Source: Pelagimonas sp. (lineage in GTDB: Bacteria; Pseudomonadota; Alphaproteobacteria; Rhodobacterales; Rhodobacteraceae). Taken from it: 64,000 bases of DNA. The DNA is taken from contig JAOARX010000004.1 in NCBI GenBank assembly GCA_025210345.1, positions 1 to 64,000 on the forward strand, given 5' to 3'. The translations under genes and the position numbers were made by a program. The notes beneath the pieces are model-generated. The model was not told the origin of the DNA. It worked only from the letters and a program-made list of their open reading frames with translations, and made no database searches. This document shows positions 36,137 to 44,819 of the stretch, one piece after another (position 1 is the first letter of the stretch; every line of letters starts with the position of its first letter).

Positions 36137-38352
36137 CCCAGGCTGTCATTCACCAAATGGCCGATCGCGCCAAGGATGCGGTGCTGCGCGCGGTTCCCGC
36201 AGCGGCGCAGGCCAATGCCGCGCGGATCAAGTCGCGCCATTCGGACAAGGCCAAGTCCCGGGCGGATCTGATCGGGACATTGGCCAGCCGTCTGGGTGCG
36301 GATGCCAAGGCCATTGATGTGCTTGAGGCGCTGACCCAGAACGCCGGGTGTGATGACAGTTTTGATGCCTTTGCCCTGAGAATGGGGGTCGAGGCCGCGG
36401 GCCTATTGGCGCTTGAGGATGAACCCGATACATTGGTGCCCGGCCTTTGGCCTGCCATCGCGTTGATGCGCAACGGGCAGGCGGTTCTGGTGCTGGATCA
36501 GGACGGTCAGACCCTGACGCTTTACGATGAAACCAGCGCGACCCGGTCCTCGGAAGTGGCCATCGCCGAATTTGGTCCGTATTTTTCCGGCCAGCTGATC
36601 CGCGCCGAAGCCCCCATCGAAATGCTCAGCGAGACCCACGCCAAGGTCAAACGCGAACGCCATTGGTTCTGGGGGCAGTTCCATCGATTTACCAAGCATT
36701 TTGCCGAAGTGGCGGTGGGCAGCTTTGTGGCCAACCTGTTGGCGGTGTCCGTCGCGTTGTTTTCCCTTCAGGTCTATGACCGCGTGATCCCGCATCAATC
36801 CGAAGCCACCCTTTGGGTGCTGGCTGCGGGTGCCGGATTGGCCCTGCTGATGGAGGCGTTTCTCAAGATCGCGCGCTCGCAACTGCTGGATGGTGCGGGG
36901 CGGCAGATTGAAATGGGCGTGCAAAAGATGCTGATGGATCGGCTCTTGGGGATGCGCTCGGATCTGCCGGGGCGCTCTCCGTCACAGCTGTTTTCCAGCA
37001 TGCGCGAATTTGGCTCGGTGCGCGAATTCTTTACGGCGTCAACCGTTGGCGCACTGGCCGATATTCCGTTTATCTTTGTGTTTCTCCTGCTGGTCTGGTC
37101 CATCGCCGGGAGCGTCGTTTGGGTGCTGGTTCTTGGCGGTATCTTGATGGTGGTGCCGGGGTTCTTCATGCAAAAACGCATGATCCGCCTGACGCAGGAA
37201 ATGCAGGGGGCGTCGGCCAAACAGTCGCGCCTGTTGCAAGAAACCGTCACCGACATTGACACGATCAAGACACAGCGCGCCGAAGACCGCTTTTCCCGCC
37301 TGTGGGAAGAGCTGACCGCCGTTCAATCGCTGAAATCGTCGGAACAACGCCGCCTGGCCGCCATGCTGACCTTCTGGAGCCAGGGGGTGCAGCAGGCCAC
37401 CTATGTGGCGGCGGTGATCACCGGCACCTATCTGGTGTTCGCCGGGGAATTCACCGTGGGGTCGATCATTGCCGTGGGTATTTTGTGTTCGCGCACGCTT
37501 GGGCCGCTGACGCAGTTGTCGGGGATCATGGCGCGCTGGGGCAATGTGAAATCCGCGCTGGATGGTCTGGATAAACTGGCCTTTATCCCGCAAGATCGCT
37601 CTGAGGATCGCACCTATCTGCGCCGCGAGGGGCTTGGCGGTCAGTATGAGCTGCGCGATGTTCACTATCGCTATGATCCCGAAGGCGCGATTGTTCTGGA
37701 CCTCAATAACCTTGTGATCCAGCCGGGGCAGGTCATGTCGGTGCTTGGATCGAATGGCTCGGGCAAGTCGACGTTCCTCAAGATGCTGACCGGGCTGTAC
37801 GGGCCGGAAAAAGGGCAGATTCTGCTGGATGGCACCGAGATGTCACAGATCGAACCCAAAGATCTGCGCCGCTCGATTGGGTATCTGGGGCAGGACGTCA
37901 AACTGTTCCACGGGACGCTTAGGGACAATCTGAACCTGACATTGCTGGAACGGGACGACGATCGCCTGTTCCAGGCGCTTGATTTCGCGGGCCTTGGACA
38001 GTTCGTCAAGTCACATCCCAAGGGGCTTGATCTTGATATTCGCGATGGGGGCGAGGGCCTGTCTGTCGGGCAACGCCAATCCATTGGCTGGGCGCGGTTG
38101 TGGTTGCAGGACCCGGACATCTGTCTGTTGGATGAACCGACGGCGGCGCTGGACCAAACGCTTGAGAAAACCCTGATTTCGCGGCTTGAGACCTGGCTGC
38201 AGGGGCGGACCGCCGTGATCGCCACGCATCGGGTGCCCATCTTGTCGCTGACGACACGGACCATGATCCTGGCCAATGGACGCATGGTTGTGGACGGACC
38301 ACGGGATCAGGTGCTTGAACACCTCCGCACCTCTCGCCAAGGAGCCGCATGA
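36133..38352 (+). CDS. Type I secretion ABC exporter (permease-ATPase)
   Basis: 739 residues. An N-terminal peptidase-like domain (about 40-165) lacks the catalytic cysteine of C39 proteases, as in LapB/HlyB-type exporters. Five to six membrane helices span about 190-440. The ATPase has Walker A GSNGSGKST (539-547), signature LSVGQRQ, Walker B DICLLDEPTAALD and the H-loop in IATHR. The TTG at 36133 is preferred because AAGGGG lies seven bases upstream; an in-frame ATG at 36157 has none. The stop overlaps the HlyD start. Confidence 0.92.
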   Translation: MTQAVIHQMADRAKDAVLRAVPAAAQANAARIKSRHSDKAKSRADLIGTLASRLGADAKAIDVLEALTQNAGCDDSFDAFALRMGVEAAGLLALEDEPDTLVPGLWPAIALMRNGQAVLVLDQDGQTLTLYDETSATRSSEVAIAEFGPYFSGQLIRAEAPIEMLSETHAKVKRERHWFWGQFHRFTKHFAEVAVGSFVANLLAVSVALFSLQVYDRVIPHQSEATLWVLAAGAGLALLMEAFLKIARSQLLDGAGRQIEMGVQKMLMDRLLGMRSDLPGRSPSQLFSSMREFGSVREFFTASTVGALADIPFIFVFLLLVWSIAGSVVWVLVLGGILMVVPGFFMQKRMIRLTQEMQGASAKQSRLLQETVTDIDTIKTQRAEDRFSRLWEELTAVQSLKSSEQRRLAAMLTFWSQGVQQATYVAAVITGTYLVFAGEFTVGSIIAVGILCSRTLGPLTQLSGIMARWGNVKSALDGLDKLAFIPQDRSEDRTYLRREGLGGQYELRDVHYRYDPEGAIVLDLNNLVIQPGQVMSVLGSNGSGKSTFLKMLTGLYGPEKGQILLDGTEMSQIEPKDLRRSIGYLGQDVKLFHGTLRDNLNLTLLERDDDRLFQALDFAGLGQFVKSHPKGLDLDIRDGGEGLSVGQRQSIGWARLWLQDPDICLLDEPTAALDQTLEKTLISRLETWLQGRTAVIATHRVPILSLTTRTMILANGRMVVDGPRDQVLEHLRTSRQGAA

Positions 38353-39548
38353 TGGCATTGTCGTCGACCAATCTGTCCAAGAATGGCCTGTCCGCGCAAT
38401 TGGGCAAGACCCTCAAGGGGCCGTCGCTGACGATCTGGCTGTGTGCGGGGGCGGTTTGGATGTTTATCATCTGGGCCTCTTTTGCCTGGCTCGATGAAAT
38501 TGTCCGTGCTGACGGCGAGATCATTTCGTCTTCGCGGCCGCAGATCATTCAGAACCTCGAAGGGGGTATCCTGACCGAGCTGCTGGTCAAGGAAGGTGAC
38601 GAAGTGCTGCGCGGCGACGTGTTGGCCCGTTTACACGGCACCCAGTTCCAATCCTCTGTTGACGATTTGCAAGACCAGATCACCGCCCTCGAGATCCGCC
38701 GCCTGCGGCTCGAGGCCGAACTGGCGGGGGCGTCTGTCTTTGACGTCCCCGCATCTTTGGCGCATCGCTCGCCCGAGATTGTCGCATCGGAACAGGCGCT
38801 GCTGGCGGCCCGACAGTCAGATTTCTTTTCCCGCCGTGATGGCGCTGGTCGCGTGATGCAGCAGGCCGCTTCGGAAAAGGAGCTGATGGAGAATCTGCTT
38901 AAGAACAAGGTGGTTGCGCTGATCGAAGTGACCCGCGCGCGCAAGGTGCACGCGGATGCGAAAAAGGCCCATGACGAGATCATCACCCAAGGCGAGCTGA
39001 CCCGGGCGCAGGATTATTCTGATACGCTCAAGGAGCTTGCGACGCTGAAGCAGAACCTGAAAGCATCGCAGGATCAGCTGAACCGCACGATGCTGGTGTC
39101 GCCGATGCATGGTGTGGTGAACAATCTGAATGTGACAACCATCGGTGGCGTTGTGCGCCCCGGCGAAGAGATCATGCAGATCATCCCGGTCGATGAAGAG
39201 CTGTTTGTCGAGGCCAAGGTGCGCCCCGAGGACATCGCCAACATTCGCCCGGGCCAAGAGGCGACGATCAAGCTGTCGGCCTATGACTATACCATTTATG
39301 GAACGCTGAAAGGGCGGGTGGATGTGATCTCGGCGGATACCTTCAAGGATGAAACCCGGCGCGATCAGGAACCGCACTACAAGGTGTCTGTGCGCGTGGA
39401 CATGAGCGCGATGGACGATCGTCAGGCGTTGATGCAGGTGCGCCCGGGCATGCAGGCGCAGGCCGAGCTGCACACGGGGGAAAAGACCGTTTTACAGTAT
39501 CTGCTTAAGCCGCTCTACAAAACCCGCGAGGCCTTTCGCGAGCCCTGA
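38349..39548 (+). CDS. HlyD-family periplasmic adaptor of the type I system
   Basis: 399 residues (second Met could be the start). One membrane anchor at about 28-47, then the lipoyl-like half-motif GEIISSSRPQIIQNLEGG, a long coiled coil (about 90-240), the second lipoyl half (MLVSPMHGVVNNLNV) and a beta-barrel C-terminus (RPGMQAQAELHTGEKT). It links the ABC exporter to the TolC-like protein. Last gene of the adhesin-export operon; a GC hairpin (39595-39612) follows at about 50 bases. Confidence 0.92.
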   Translation: MMALSSTNLSKNGLSAQLGKTLKGPSLTIWLCAGAVWMFIIWASFAWLDEIVRADGEIISSSRPQIIQNLEGGILTELLVKEGDEVLRGDVLARLHGTQFQSSVDDLQDQITALEIRRLRLEAELAGASVFDVPASLAHRSPEIVASEQALLAARQSDFFSRRDGAGRVMQQAASEKELMENLLKNKVVALIEVTRARKVHADAKKAHDEIITQGELTRAQDYSDTLKELATLKQNLKASQDQLNRTMLVSPMHGVVNNLNVTTIGGVVRPGEEIMQIIPVDEELFVEAKVRPEDIANIRPGQEATIKLSAYDYTIYGTLKGRVDVISADTFKDETRRDQEPHYKVSVRVDMSAMDDRQALMQVRPGMQAQAELHTGEKTVLQYLLKPLYKTREAFREP

Positions 39549-39594
39549 TCCGGTTTGATCTCATTGTGCAGCCAGGGCTGCTCTGATTGGCTCA

Positions 39595-39612
39595 CCCCTC
39601 GGGTCCGAGGGG
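39595..39612 (+). terminator. Possible factor-independent hairpin after the export operon
   Basis: CCCCTCG at 39595-39601 pairs with CGAGGGG at 39606-39612 around a four-base loop. It lacks a T-run, so termination strength is uncertain. Confidence 0.45.
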
Positions 39613-39674
39613 TTCGGGGTGACGTGTGAGGATGTCGCGTGCCCGACAGTGAGCGGTTGCCGGTGGGGATGTTG

Positions 39675-39710
39675 GCGCCTCCGGCGGGGATATTTGGGAA
39701 AAGGTGAAAA
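39675..39710. repeat. Dispersed intergenic motif, copy 1
   Basis: A GC hairpin-like block (GCGCCTCCGGCG) followed by GGGGATATTT, then AA and GGTGAAAA. A second copy with the same GGGATATTT and GTGAAA elements lies at 59574-59610. Both are just outside gene ends. I recall similar blocks at many Rhodobacterales gene ends, but that is from memory. Confidence 0.45.
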
Positions 39711-39721
39711 CAGCCCCGCGC

Positions 39722-40432
39722 CTAGGGTGGGATGATCTTTCCGGACCAGTCGAGTATTTGGCCGGATTGTTCTGGTGTTGCGTGTTCCAGTGTGTGTCTC
39801 AGGCAATTGGCGGCGTGGTCTGGCGTGAAGAGGGTGCCGGGCGGGACATTGCTTTGGAAGGGGCGCGACAGTTGGGTGTCGACCGTGCCGGGGTGAAGCC
39901 CCACGCACAGATGTTGCGGATGGGTGCGTGCCATTTCTATGGCGTAGGTTTTGATCAGCATGTTCAACGCGGCCTTGGATGCGCGGTAGGCGTGCCATCC
40001 GCCAAGGCGATTGTCGGTGATGGAGCCAACGCGCGCGCTAAGCACGGCGAATTCTGTTCTTTGATCACGGGGCATCTTGGTCAGCGCGTGTTTCGCGATC
40101 AGGGCCGGGAGGATCGTGTTGGCTGCAAAGAGGTGCTGAAAACGTTCAGTGGACTGATGGCGGAGCGATTTTTCCGGTGCGGTTTGCGCGGTATTCATCA
40201 GACACCCCGAGGCCACGATGATACGCTGGATCGAAGCCACAGAGGTGATCATGGAAAACACATTGGCGAGATCCTCTTGGTCATACGGATCCCGTGTGAG
40301 GTTTTCCACATTCTCGATGTCTGTTCCGGTGCGGGACAGGGCCCAGACCTTGGTATCTTGTTGCGCATACAGGCGGCACAGAGCCCTGCCGATGCCGCCG
40401 TTCGCCCCGAAAACGATGGTGTTTCTATGCAT
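39722..40432 (-). CDS. Short-chain dehydrogenase/reductase
   Basis: 236-residue Rossmann-fold oxidoreductase. The cofactor motif is GANGGIG near the N-terminus and the catalytic pair is in YRASK (Tyr and Lys four residues apart) preceded by Ser in VLSARVGS. The overall length and the LHPGTVDTQLSRPF segment resemble the C-factor (CsgA-like) SDR group. Substrate unknown. It stands alone; the next gene (dtd) ends 53 bases upstream of its start. Confidence 0.85.
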   Translation of the reverse strand: MHRNTIVFGANGGIGRALCRLYAQQDTKVWALSRTGTDIENVENLTRDPYDQEDLANVFSMITSVASIQRIIVASGCLMNTAQTAPEKSLRHQSTERFQHLFAANTILPALIAKHALTKMPRDQRTEFAVLSARVGSITDNRLGGWHAYRASKAALNMLIKTYAIEMARTHPQHLCVGLHPGTVDTQLSRPFQSNVPPGTLFTPDHAANCLRHTLEHATPEQSGQILDWSGKIIPP

Positions 40433-40485
40433 CCCGCCCCCCTTATTCCATAAGGATACGGAGGCGGGTTGGGTTTGGATGACCT

Positions 40486-40935
40486 TTAGGTCTGGTCCTC
40501 GGTGTCGATCCAGATTGTGACCGGGCCGTCGTTGACAAGGCTGACCGCCATATCCGCGCCAAATATGCCGTTGGCCGTGGGGATGCCCAGATCCGCAACG
40601 GCCTTGGTGAAGTATTGATAGAGGGCATCTCCATCCGCAGGCGCGGCCGCAGATGAAAACCCGGGGCGGTTGCCACGGCGGGTATCTGCCGCGAGGGTAA
40701 ACTGACTGACGATCAGTGCCTGCCCACCGATATCCAGCAAAGAGCGGTTCATCCGCCCTTCGTCATCTTTGAAGATCCGCAGTTTTGAGACCTTGGCCGC
40801 CAGCTTATCCGCCTGCGCCGTGGTGTCACCCTGCATGGCGCAGATCAGGATCAGGAGACCACGATCAATTTGCCCCGTAACCCGCCCGTCGACTTCGACC
40901 GAGGCCTGTGTAACACGTTGAATAAGTGCGCGCAT
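40486..40935 (-). CDS. dtd: D-aminoacyl-tRNA deacylase
   Basis: Hydrolyses D-amino acids mischarged on t[20 protein letters not shown] at the N-terminus, [15 protein letters not shown] (active-site region) and the C-terminal [11 protein letters not shown] are diagnostic. 149 residues from the ATG at 40935; an upstream extension to 40986 overlaps the neighbouring gene. It follows the zinc-ribbon membrane protein gene by ten bases. Confidence 0.94.
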   Translation of the reverse strand: MRALIQRVTQASVEVDGRVTGQIDRGLLILICAMQGDTTAQADKLAAKVSKLRIFKDDEGRMNRSLLDIGGQALIVSQFTLAADTRRGNRPGFSSAAAPADGDALYQYFTKAVADLGIPTANGIFGADMAVSLVNDGPVTIWIDTEDQT

Positions 40936-40945
40936 TGTTCGCTTT

Positions 40946-42064
40946 CTACTGTTGCATCGCGAGGATATAGCCGACACCGCCAGCAAGGATCAGCCCCAAA
41001 ATCACGGCAAAGGTGATTTTCCATGCGGACCAGGGGCGTTCCCCTTGCACCCGGCCCGTGCGGCCATTCACAACAAAGCGATAGGATTTGCCCCGATACT
41101 TGTAGGCCGCCATCCAGACCGGCAGCAGGATATGTTTGAACGTCACATCGCTGACCTGCGTGTCGACCCGGTGAATGCGCTGACGATCGCCGCCGATGTC
41201 GAACTTGATGTCCCGTTCGATTTGACGGTCCATGCGGGCGCGGGCTTCGTGAAAGCCTTCGTCCAGATCAACCTGATAGCCTTCGGCCCGGAACCCGGCG
41301 AGATATTCGGGCTGATAGGGCTCAAGCGCGCTTAGATCCCAGGGTTCGAGCGCATCGGTAAACCGTTTGGGCAAAGCGCGCGAGGCCAGAACCAGCACAT
41401 CGTCAAAGAACCGCGCGACGCGTCCCGAAACCGGGCGCCAGCGGATTTTCTGAACCTGCTCAGAGACCATTTTCCCATCCCGCATGACCTGGCGGGTTTC
41501 ATAGTAAATGGTGCCCTGTTCGCCGCGATATTGCGATGCGGTGTCCGCGTCATAGGTCCAGTACGGCACATAGATACCGGTCAGTTTTCGCCCCTTGCGA
41601 GCGTATTTCTGCAGGCCATTGGGTGCGAACCAAAGCCCGCCCAGCCAATCATTCATCGCGCTGCGGGCTTCTTTTTCCTCTAAGGCAAAGGGCAAAAGCC
41701 CCCGCGGTTTGATATGGCGATGGGTGCCCGTATCCGTGACAACAGGCGTGGCGCAGAACGGACATTCGGCAGCATGCAGATCGGGGTCGAATTCGACTTC
41801 GGCGGCGCAATTGGGACAGCGTGAAACCCGGGTTTCCTCAATCTCTTGCAGGGGCAAGAGATTGTCGATGGCGGACTTGAAATCCAGCTCTTTGATCCCA
41901 CCGCTCCAGGGCCCTTGGTGTTTAATCTCTGAAGTGGCGCCGCAGTGATCGCAGATCAACTGATCGTTGCCCGGATCGAACCGATAGTCAGATCCGCATT
42001 GATCGCAGGGGAAACGGTGTTCGTCTTTCGGCATTTTCGGTGGCGGTGGGGGCGTGTCTGTCAT
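40946..42064 (-). CDS. Zinc-ribbon membrane protein (TFIIB-like ribbon, YdjG-like)
   Basis: 372 residues. Two zinc ribbons near the N-terminus: [23 protein letters not shown] and [22 protein letters not shown], each with two CxxC pairs. A large middle domain ([34 protein letters not shown]) resembles the family loosely annotated as primosomal protein N'-like or zinc-ribbon proteins. One membrane helix is at the very C-terminus ([20 protein letters not shown]). In Bacillus subtilis YdjG, a related zinc-ribbon protein, acts with the SPFH protein YdjI to recruit PspA. An SPFH gene lies two genes away here. Confidence 0.75.
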   Translation of the reverse strand: MTDTPPPPPKMPKDEHRFPCDQCGSDYRFDPGNDQLICDHCGATSEIKHQGPWSGGIKELDFKSAIDNLLPLQEIEETRVSRCPNCAAEVEFDPDLHAAECPFCATPVVTDTGTHRHIKPRGLLPFALEEKEARSAMNDWLGGLWFAPNGLQKYARKGRKLTGIYVPYWTYDADTASQYRGEQGTIYYETRQVMRDGKMVSEQVQKIRWRPVSGRVARFFDDVLVLASRALPKRFTDALEPWDLSALEPYQPEYLAGFRAEGYQVDLDEGFHEARARMDRQIERDIKFDIGGDRQRIHRVDTQVSDVTFKHILLPVWMAAYKYRGKSYRFVVNGRTGRVQGERPWSAWKITFAVILGLILAGGVGYILAMQQ

Positions 42065-42204
42065 GCTGCAAAGCCAATCATTTGCGGTGGTTTCATCCTG
42101 ACGGGCAAACGGGGAAAGCGAAAGGGTGAATCGCCGGGCGGGGGTTACGGAAAATTATGAACCTCTGTTTATCCAACGGATAGGAGCCTTCAAACGGAAT
42201 TCAC

Positions 42205-42582
42205 ATGAACATACACGATCTTGAGCACAACATTGACGAAGCGATCCGGGCGCACGGGGCGTGGAAAGACAAACTCCGATCAGCGGTCGAGACAGGTGTT
42301 TTGCCAAAGCCAGCTAAGGAAATTGCCTGCGACAATCAATGCGGATTTGGCAAATGGTTGCATGGGCTCAAGATGGATTCTTCGGTCGCAGGCAGTGCGC
42401 AGTATCAGGGTGTCGTTGCTGCCCATGCCGCATTCCATCGCGCCGCCGGGGGTGTCGCAGCGCTGGTCGAAGCCGGGGACAGGAAAGCCGCTGATAAAGC
42501 GCTGCGGGGGGCGGCATTTGCCGACACGACCAGCCGTTTGGTGGACAAAGCGCTTGATTGGAAACGGGTCTCGCGCAGCTGA
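42205..42582 (+). CDS. Free-standing CZB (chemoreceptor zinc-binding) protein
   Basis: 125 residues consisting almost wholly of a CZB domain. The zinc ligands fit His17 (AHGAW), Cys46 in CGFGKW, and His74 and His78 in HAAFH, matching the known HxxW...CxFGxW...HxxxH pattern. CZB domains usually sit at the end of chemoreceptors or diguanylate cyclases and sense zinc or hypochlorite; a soluble single-domain version must act through a partner. It is on the opposite strand to both flanking genes of the cluster. Confidence 0.85.
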   Translation: MNIHDLEHNIDEAIRAHGAWKDKLRSAVETGVLPKPAKEIACDNQCGFGKWLHGLKMDSSVAGSAQYQGVVAAHAAFHRAAGGVAALVEAGDRKAADKALRGAAFADTTSRLVDKALDWKRVSRS

Positions 42583-42630
42583 ATCTGTTCGGTGGCCCCT
42601 TGCGGGCCACCGCACCTGCGCACTCCCGCC

Positions 42631-43743
42631 TTAGCCTGCCGGAGGCGGCGGGGGCGGAGGCGGCAGAATTGTAAAGAGCTGAGCCAGTTCCTGCACTTGC
42701 CCAGCGGGCTTCCATCCGTCTTGGCCTGCGGTCCAAACCAGGGTCTCGCGCGTCAATTGACCATCGGTGGCCATGCGTCCAAGGCGCGCCTTGGAAAACG
42801 GGCCTGTCGTCGCGCCGTTTTCGGCAATATGCCAGACGTGTTCCACGGGAGGGGGCGGCGGAGCAGCCGGAGCGGCCTGCGGGGCGGCCCCCCAGGGTCC
42901 TTGGGGCATCATCTGCTGTGCCATGTTCATCCCCATCCCGGCGCCCATGCCCATGCCCATGGATTGATCCATTGCCCCACCTTTGCCCATGGCTTCGGCG
43001 GCTTTCCATTTCATATGATCATCCAGATTTCCCGCAATCCCGCGCGAGGTGCGGGCGTCCAGGGCCTTTTCGACCGCCGGGGGCAGCGAGATGTTTTCGA
43101 TATATAGTTCGGGCAGGGACAAGCCATACTGGGCAATGGTCGGGTCAATGGCCTTGGCAATCAGCGCGCCGACCTCACCGGTGTTGGCGGCCATGTCCAG
43201 AACCGGGATGCCACTGGCGGCAATCGCGCGGCTGAATTCCTGGACAATGATGTTGCGGATCTGAAAGCTGATCTCATCGGTGGTGAACTCACCGTCGGTG
43301 CCGACGATCTCGGTCAAAAAGCGCGCGGGATCCGCAACCTTGATGGTATATGTGCCAAAGGCGCGGATGCGGGTCGGACCGAACTCGGCGTCGCGCAACA
43401 TGATGGGGTTCTTGGTGCCCCATTTGTTGTTGGTAAAGCGGTTCGTGTTGACGAAATAGATTTCGGACTTGAACGGCGAATTGAACCCATGATCCCAGTG
43501 TTGAAGGCTGGTCATGATCGGCATGTTGTTGGTCTCAAGCATATAGAGACCGGGGGTAAAGACATCCGCAAGCTGGCCTTCATGGATAAAGACTGCGGCC
43601 TGGCCTTCGCGCACGGTCAGCTTGGCGCCGTATTTGATTTCGTGGCCTTCACGTTCAAACCGCGACACAAGCGTGTCGCGTGTGTCGTCGGTCCATTCAA
43701 TGACGTCGATAAATTGGCCGGACAGGAAATCCCAAATGCCCAT
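42631..43743 (-). CDS. SPFH-domain protein with C-terminal GYF_2 domain (YdjI-like)
   Basis: 370 residues. The N-terminal two thirds is an SPFH/virion-core-like domain (IEWTDDTRDTLVSRFERE, FNSPFKSEIYFVNT, GTYTIKVADPARFL). Then a Met/Gly-rich linker (about 255-280), a proline-rich stretch and a GYF_2-type domain (about 295-350, HIAENGATTGPFSKARL) meant to bind proline-rich peptides. It ends in a run of eight prolines, possibly its own ligand or a partner site. In Bacillus YdjI works with YdjG and PspA. Confidence 0.82.
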   Translation of the reverse strand: MGIWDFLSGQFIDVIEWTDDTRDTLVSRFEREGHEIKYGAKLTVREGQAAVFIHEGQLADVFTPGLYMLETNNMPIMTSLQHWDHGFNSPFKSEIYFVNTNRFTNNKWGTKNPIMLRDAEFGPTRIRAFGTYTIKVADPARFLTEIVGTDGEFTTDEISFQIRNIIVQEFSRAIAASGIPVLDMAANTGEVGALIAKAIDPTIAQYGLSLPELYIENISLPPAVEKALDARTSRGIAGNLDDHMKWKAAEAMGKGGAMDQSMGMGMGAGMGMNMAQQMMPQGPWGAAPQAAPAAPPPPPVEHVWHIAENGATTGPFSKARLGRMATDGQLTRETLVWTAGQDGWKPAGQVQELAQLFTILPPPPPPPPAG

Positions 43744-43838
43744 GGCACCCTCCGTGGAAAACAGCTTTGCCTTACAGATAGCAACGGATCGCCCATCCCG
43801 CCAGAGTTGGTTGAATGGGGAATAGTTGCGGAATTTTC

Positions 43839-44819
43839 TCAGCTGGGCCCGCCCAACAGCGCGCGCGCGCGTTCATGGACAATGGGCATCGCCTGTGCCG
43901 ACCCCATGCCCGGACGCAGCCGGGGGTCGTACAGGATGCGCAACAGGTGTTCATCGTGGCGGGTCAAAAGCGCGAATTCATCGTCGTCGTTAAAGATGGA
44001 GGGGCGCGCATTTGGGCTGTCGTTGCCAACACCAAGCCCCTGGGCGATTTCTTCGTGGATACAGGACAGACGCAGCAGATCGGGGTGTTCTGCGCGGATG
44101 ACGGCGACGGCGGTCGAGTATTCATAGCCGTTGACCGTGCGTGAAAACGCCATGACCAGACAATGAATGCCACGCGGCATGTCGCGCACAATGGACAGCG
44201 CCTGTCGGTTGATATCGGGAACGATGCCTTGAATCCGATCCGCAGCCCACCCCAGATCATCATGGGTGGCAAACAGGACGTGAAAATTCGGGTCGGTCCT
44301 GGTCATCGCAATCGGATGCCCGGTGATCCGCGATAGCCGCGCGGTATAGGCGCTGACATGGGCTCGGTCCGCGCGCGATTGCCTGTCCGGCACCAATTGA
44401 CCAAATTCGGTATTCATCCGAATGGGCGCGATCCACTTTTTGATCCGGCTCGTACCGTGGCGCGCGCGGGTAAGCCCCTGTCCGCGTTGATATTCTTCTC
44501 CAAGTGCAATGACCTGAAAGTTCCGCGCAAGCATGGTATCGGTAAAGGGCGTATCCGACCCGCCGCCATCCCGGCGCAGCAGGCCCTTGGACAGCAGGTT
44601 TGCCTGAAGGCGATCATAATAACGTTCCAGCGCGAGGCTGGCGTTCGAAGGCAAAGGCGCAGGGGGCGCGGCAGGCAGAGGTGCCGCCACGACCTGTGTT
44701 TCCGTGTTGCCCTCGGGTGTGGGCAACGGGGTGGTGCCGGTATCGGTCAGACACCCCGCAAGCGTGGCACAGGCCAACCCGGCCTTGAACAGGTTCAGGC
44801 TCGCCCGTGCCAAGTTCAT
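43839..44819 (-). CDS. DUF2927 lipoprotein
   Basis: 326 residues with a lipobox LAGC (Cys23), a proline-rich linker and a DUF2927 domain at about 110-320. The domain contains HEEIAQGLGVGND and RPSIFNDDDEFALLTRHDEHLLRILYDPRL; the HEEIxQ string resembles a zincin metallopeptidase signature (HExxx). DUF2927 is largely restricted to Rhodobacterales-like genomes as far as I recall. Its start overlaps the telA stop (44816-44819), so it is translationally coupled to telA. Confidence 0.82.
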   Translation of the reverse strand: MNLARASLNLFKAGLACATLAGCLTDTGTTPLPTPEGNTETQVVAAPLPAAPPAPLPSNASLALERYYDRLQANLLSKGLLRRDGGGSDTPFTDTMLARNFQVIALGEEYQRGQGLTRARHGTSRIKKWIAPIRMNTEFGQLVPDRQSRADRAHVSAYTARLSRITGHPIAMTRTDPNFHVLFATHDDLGWAADRIQGIVPDINRQALSIVRDMPRGIHCLVMAFSRTVNGYEYSTAVAVIRAEHPDLLRLSCIHEEIAQGLGVGNDSPNARPSIFNDDDEFALLTRHDEHLLRILYDPRLRPGMGSAQAMPIVHERARALLGGPS

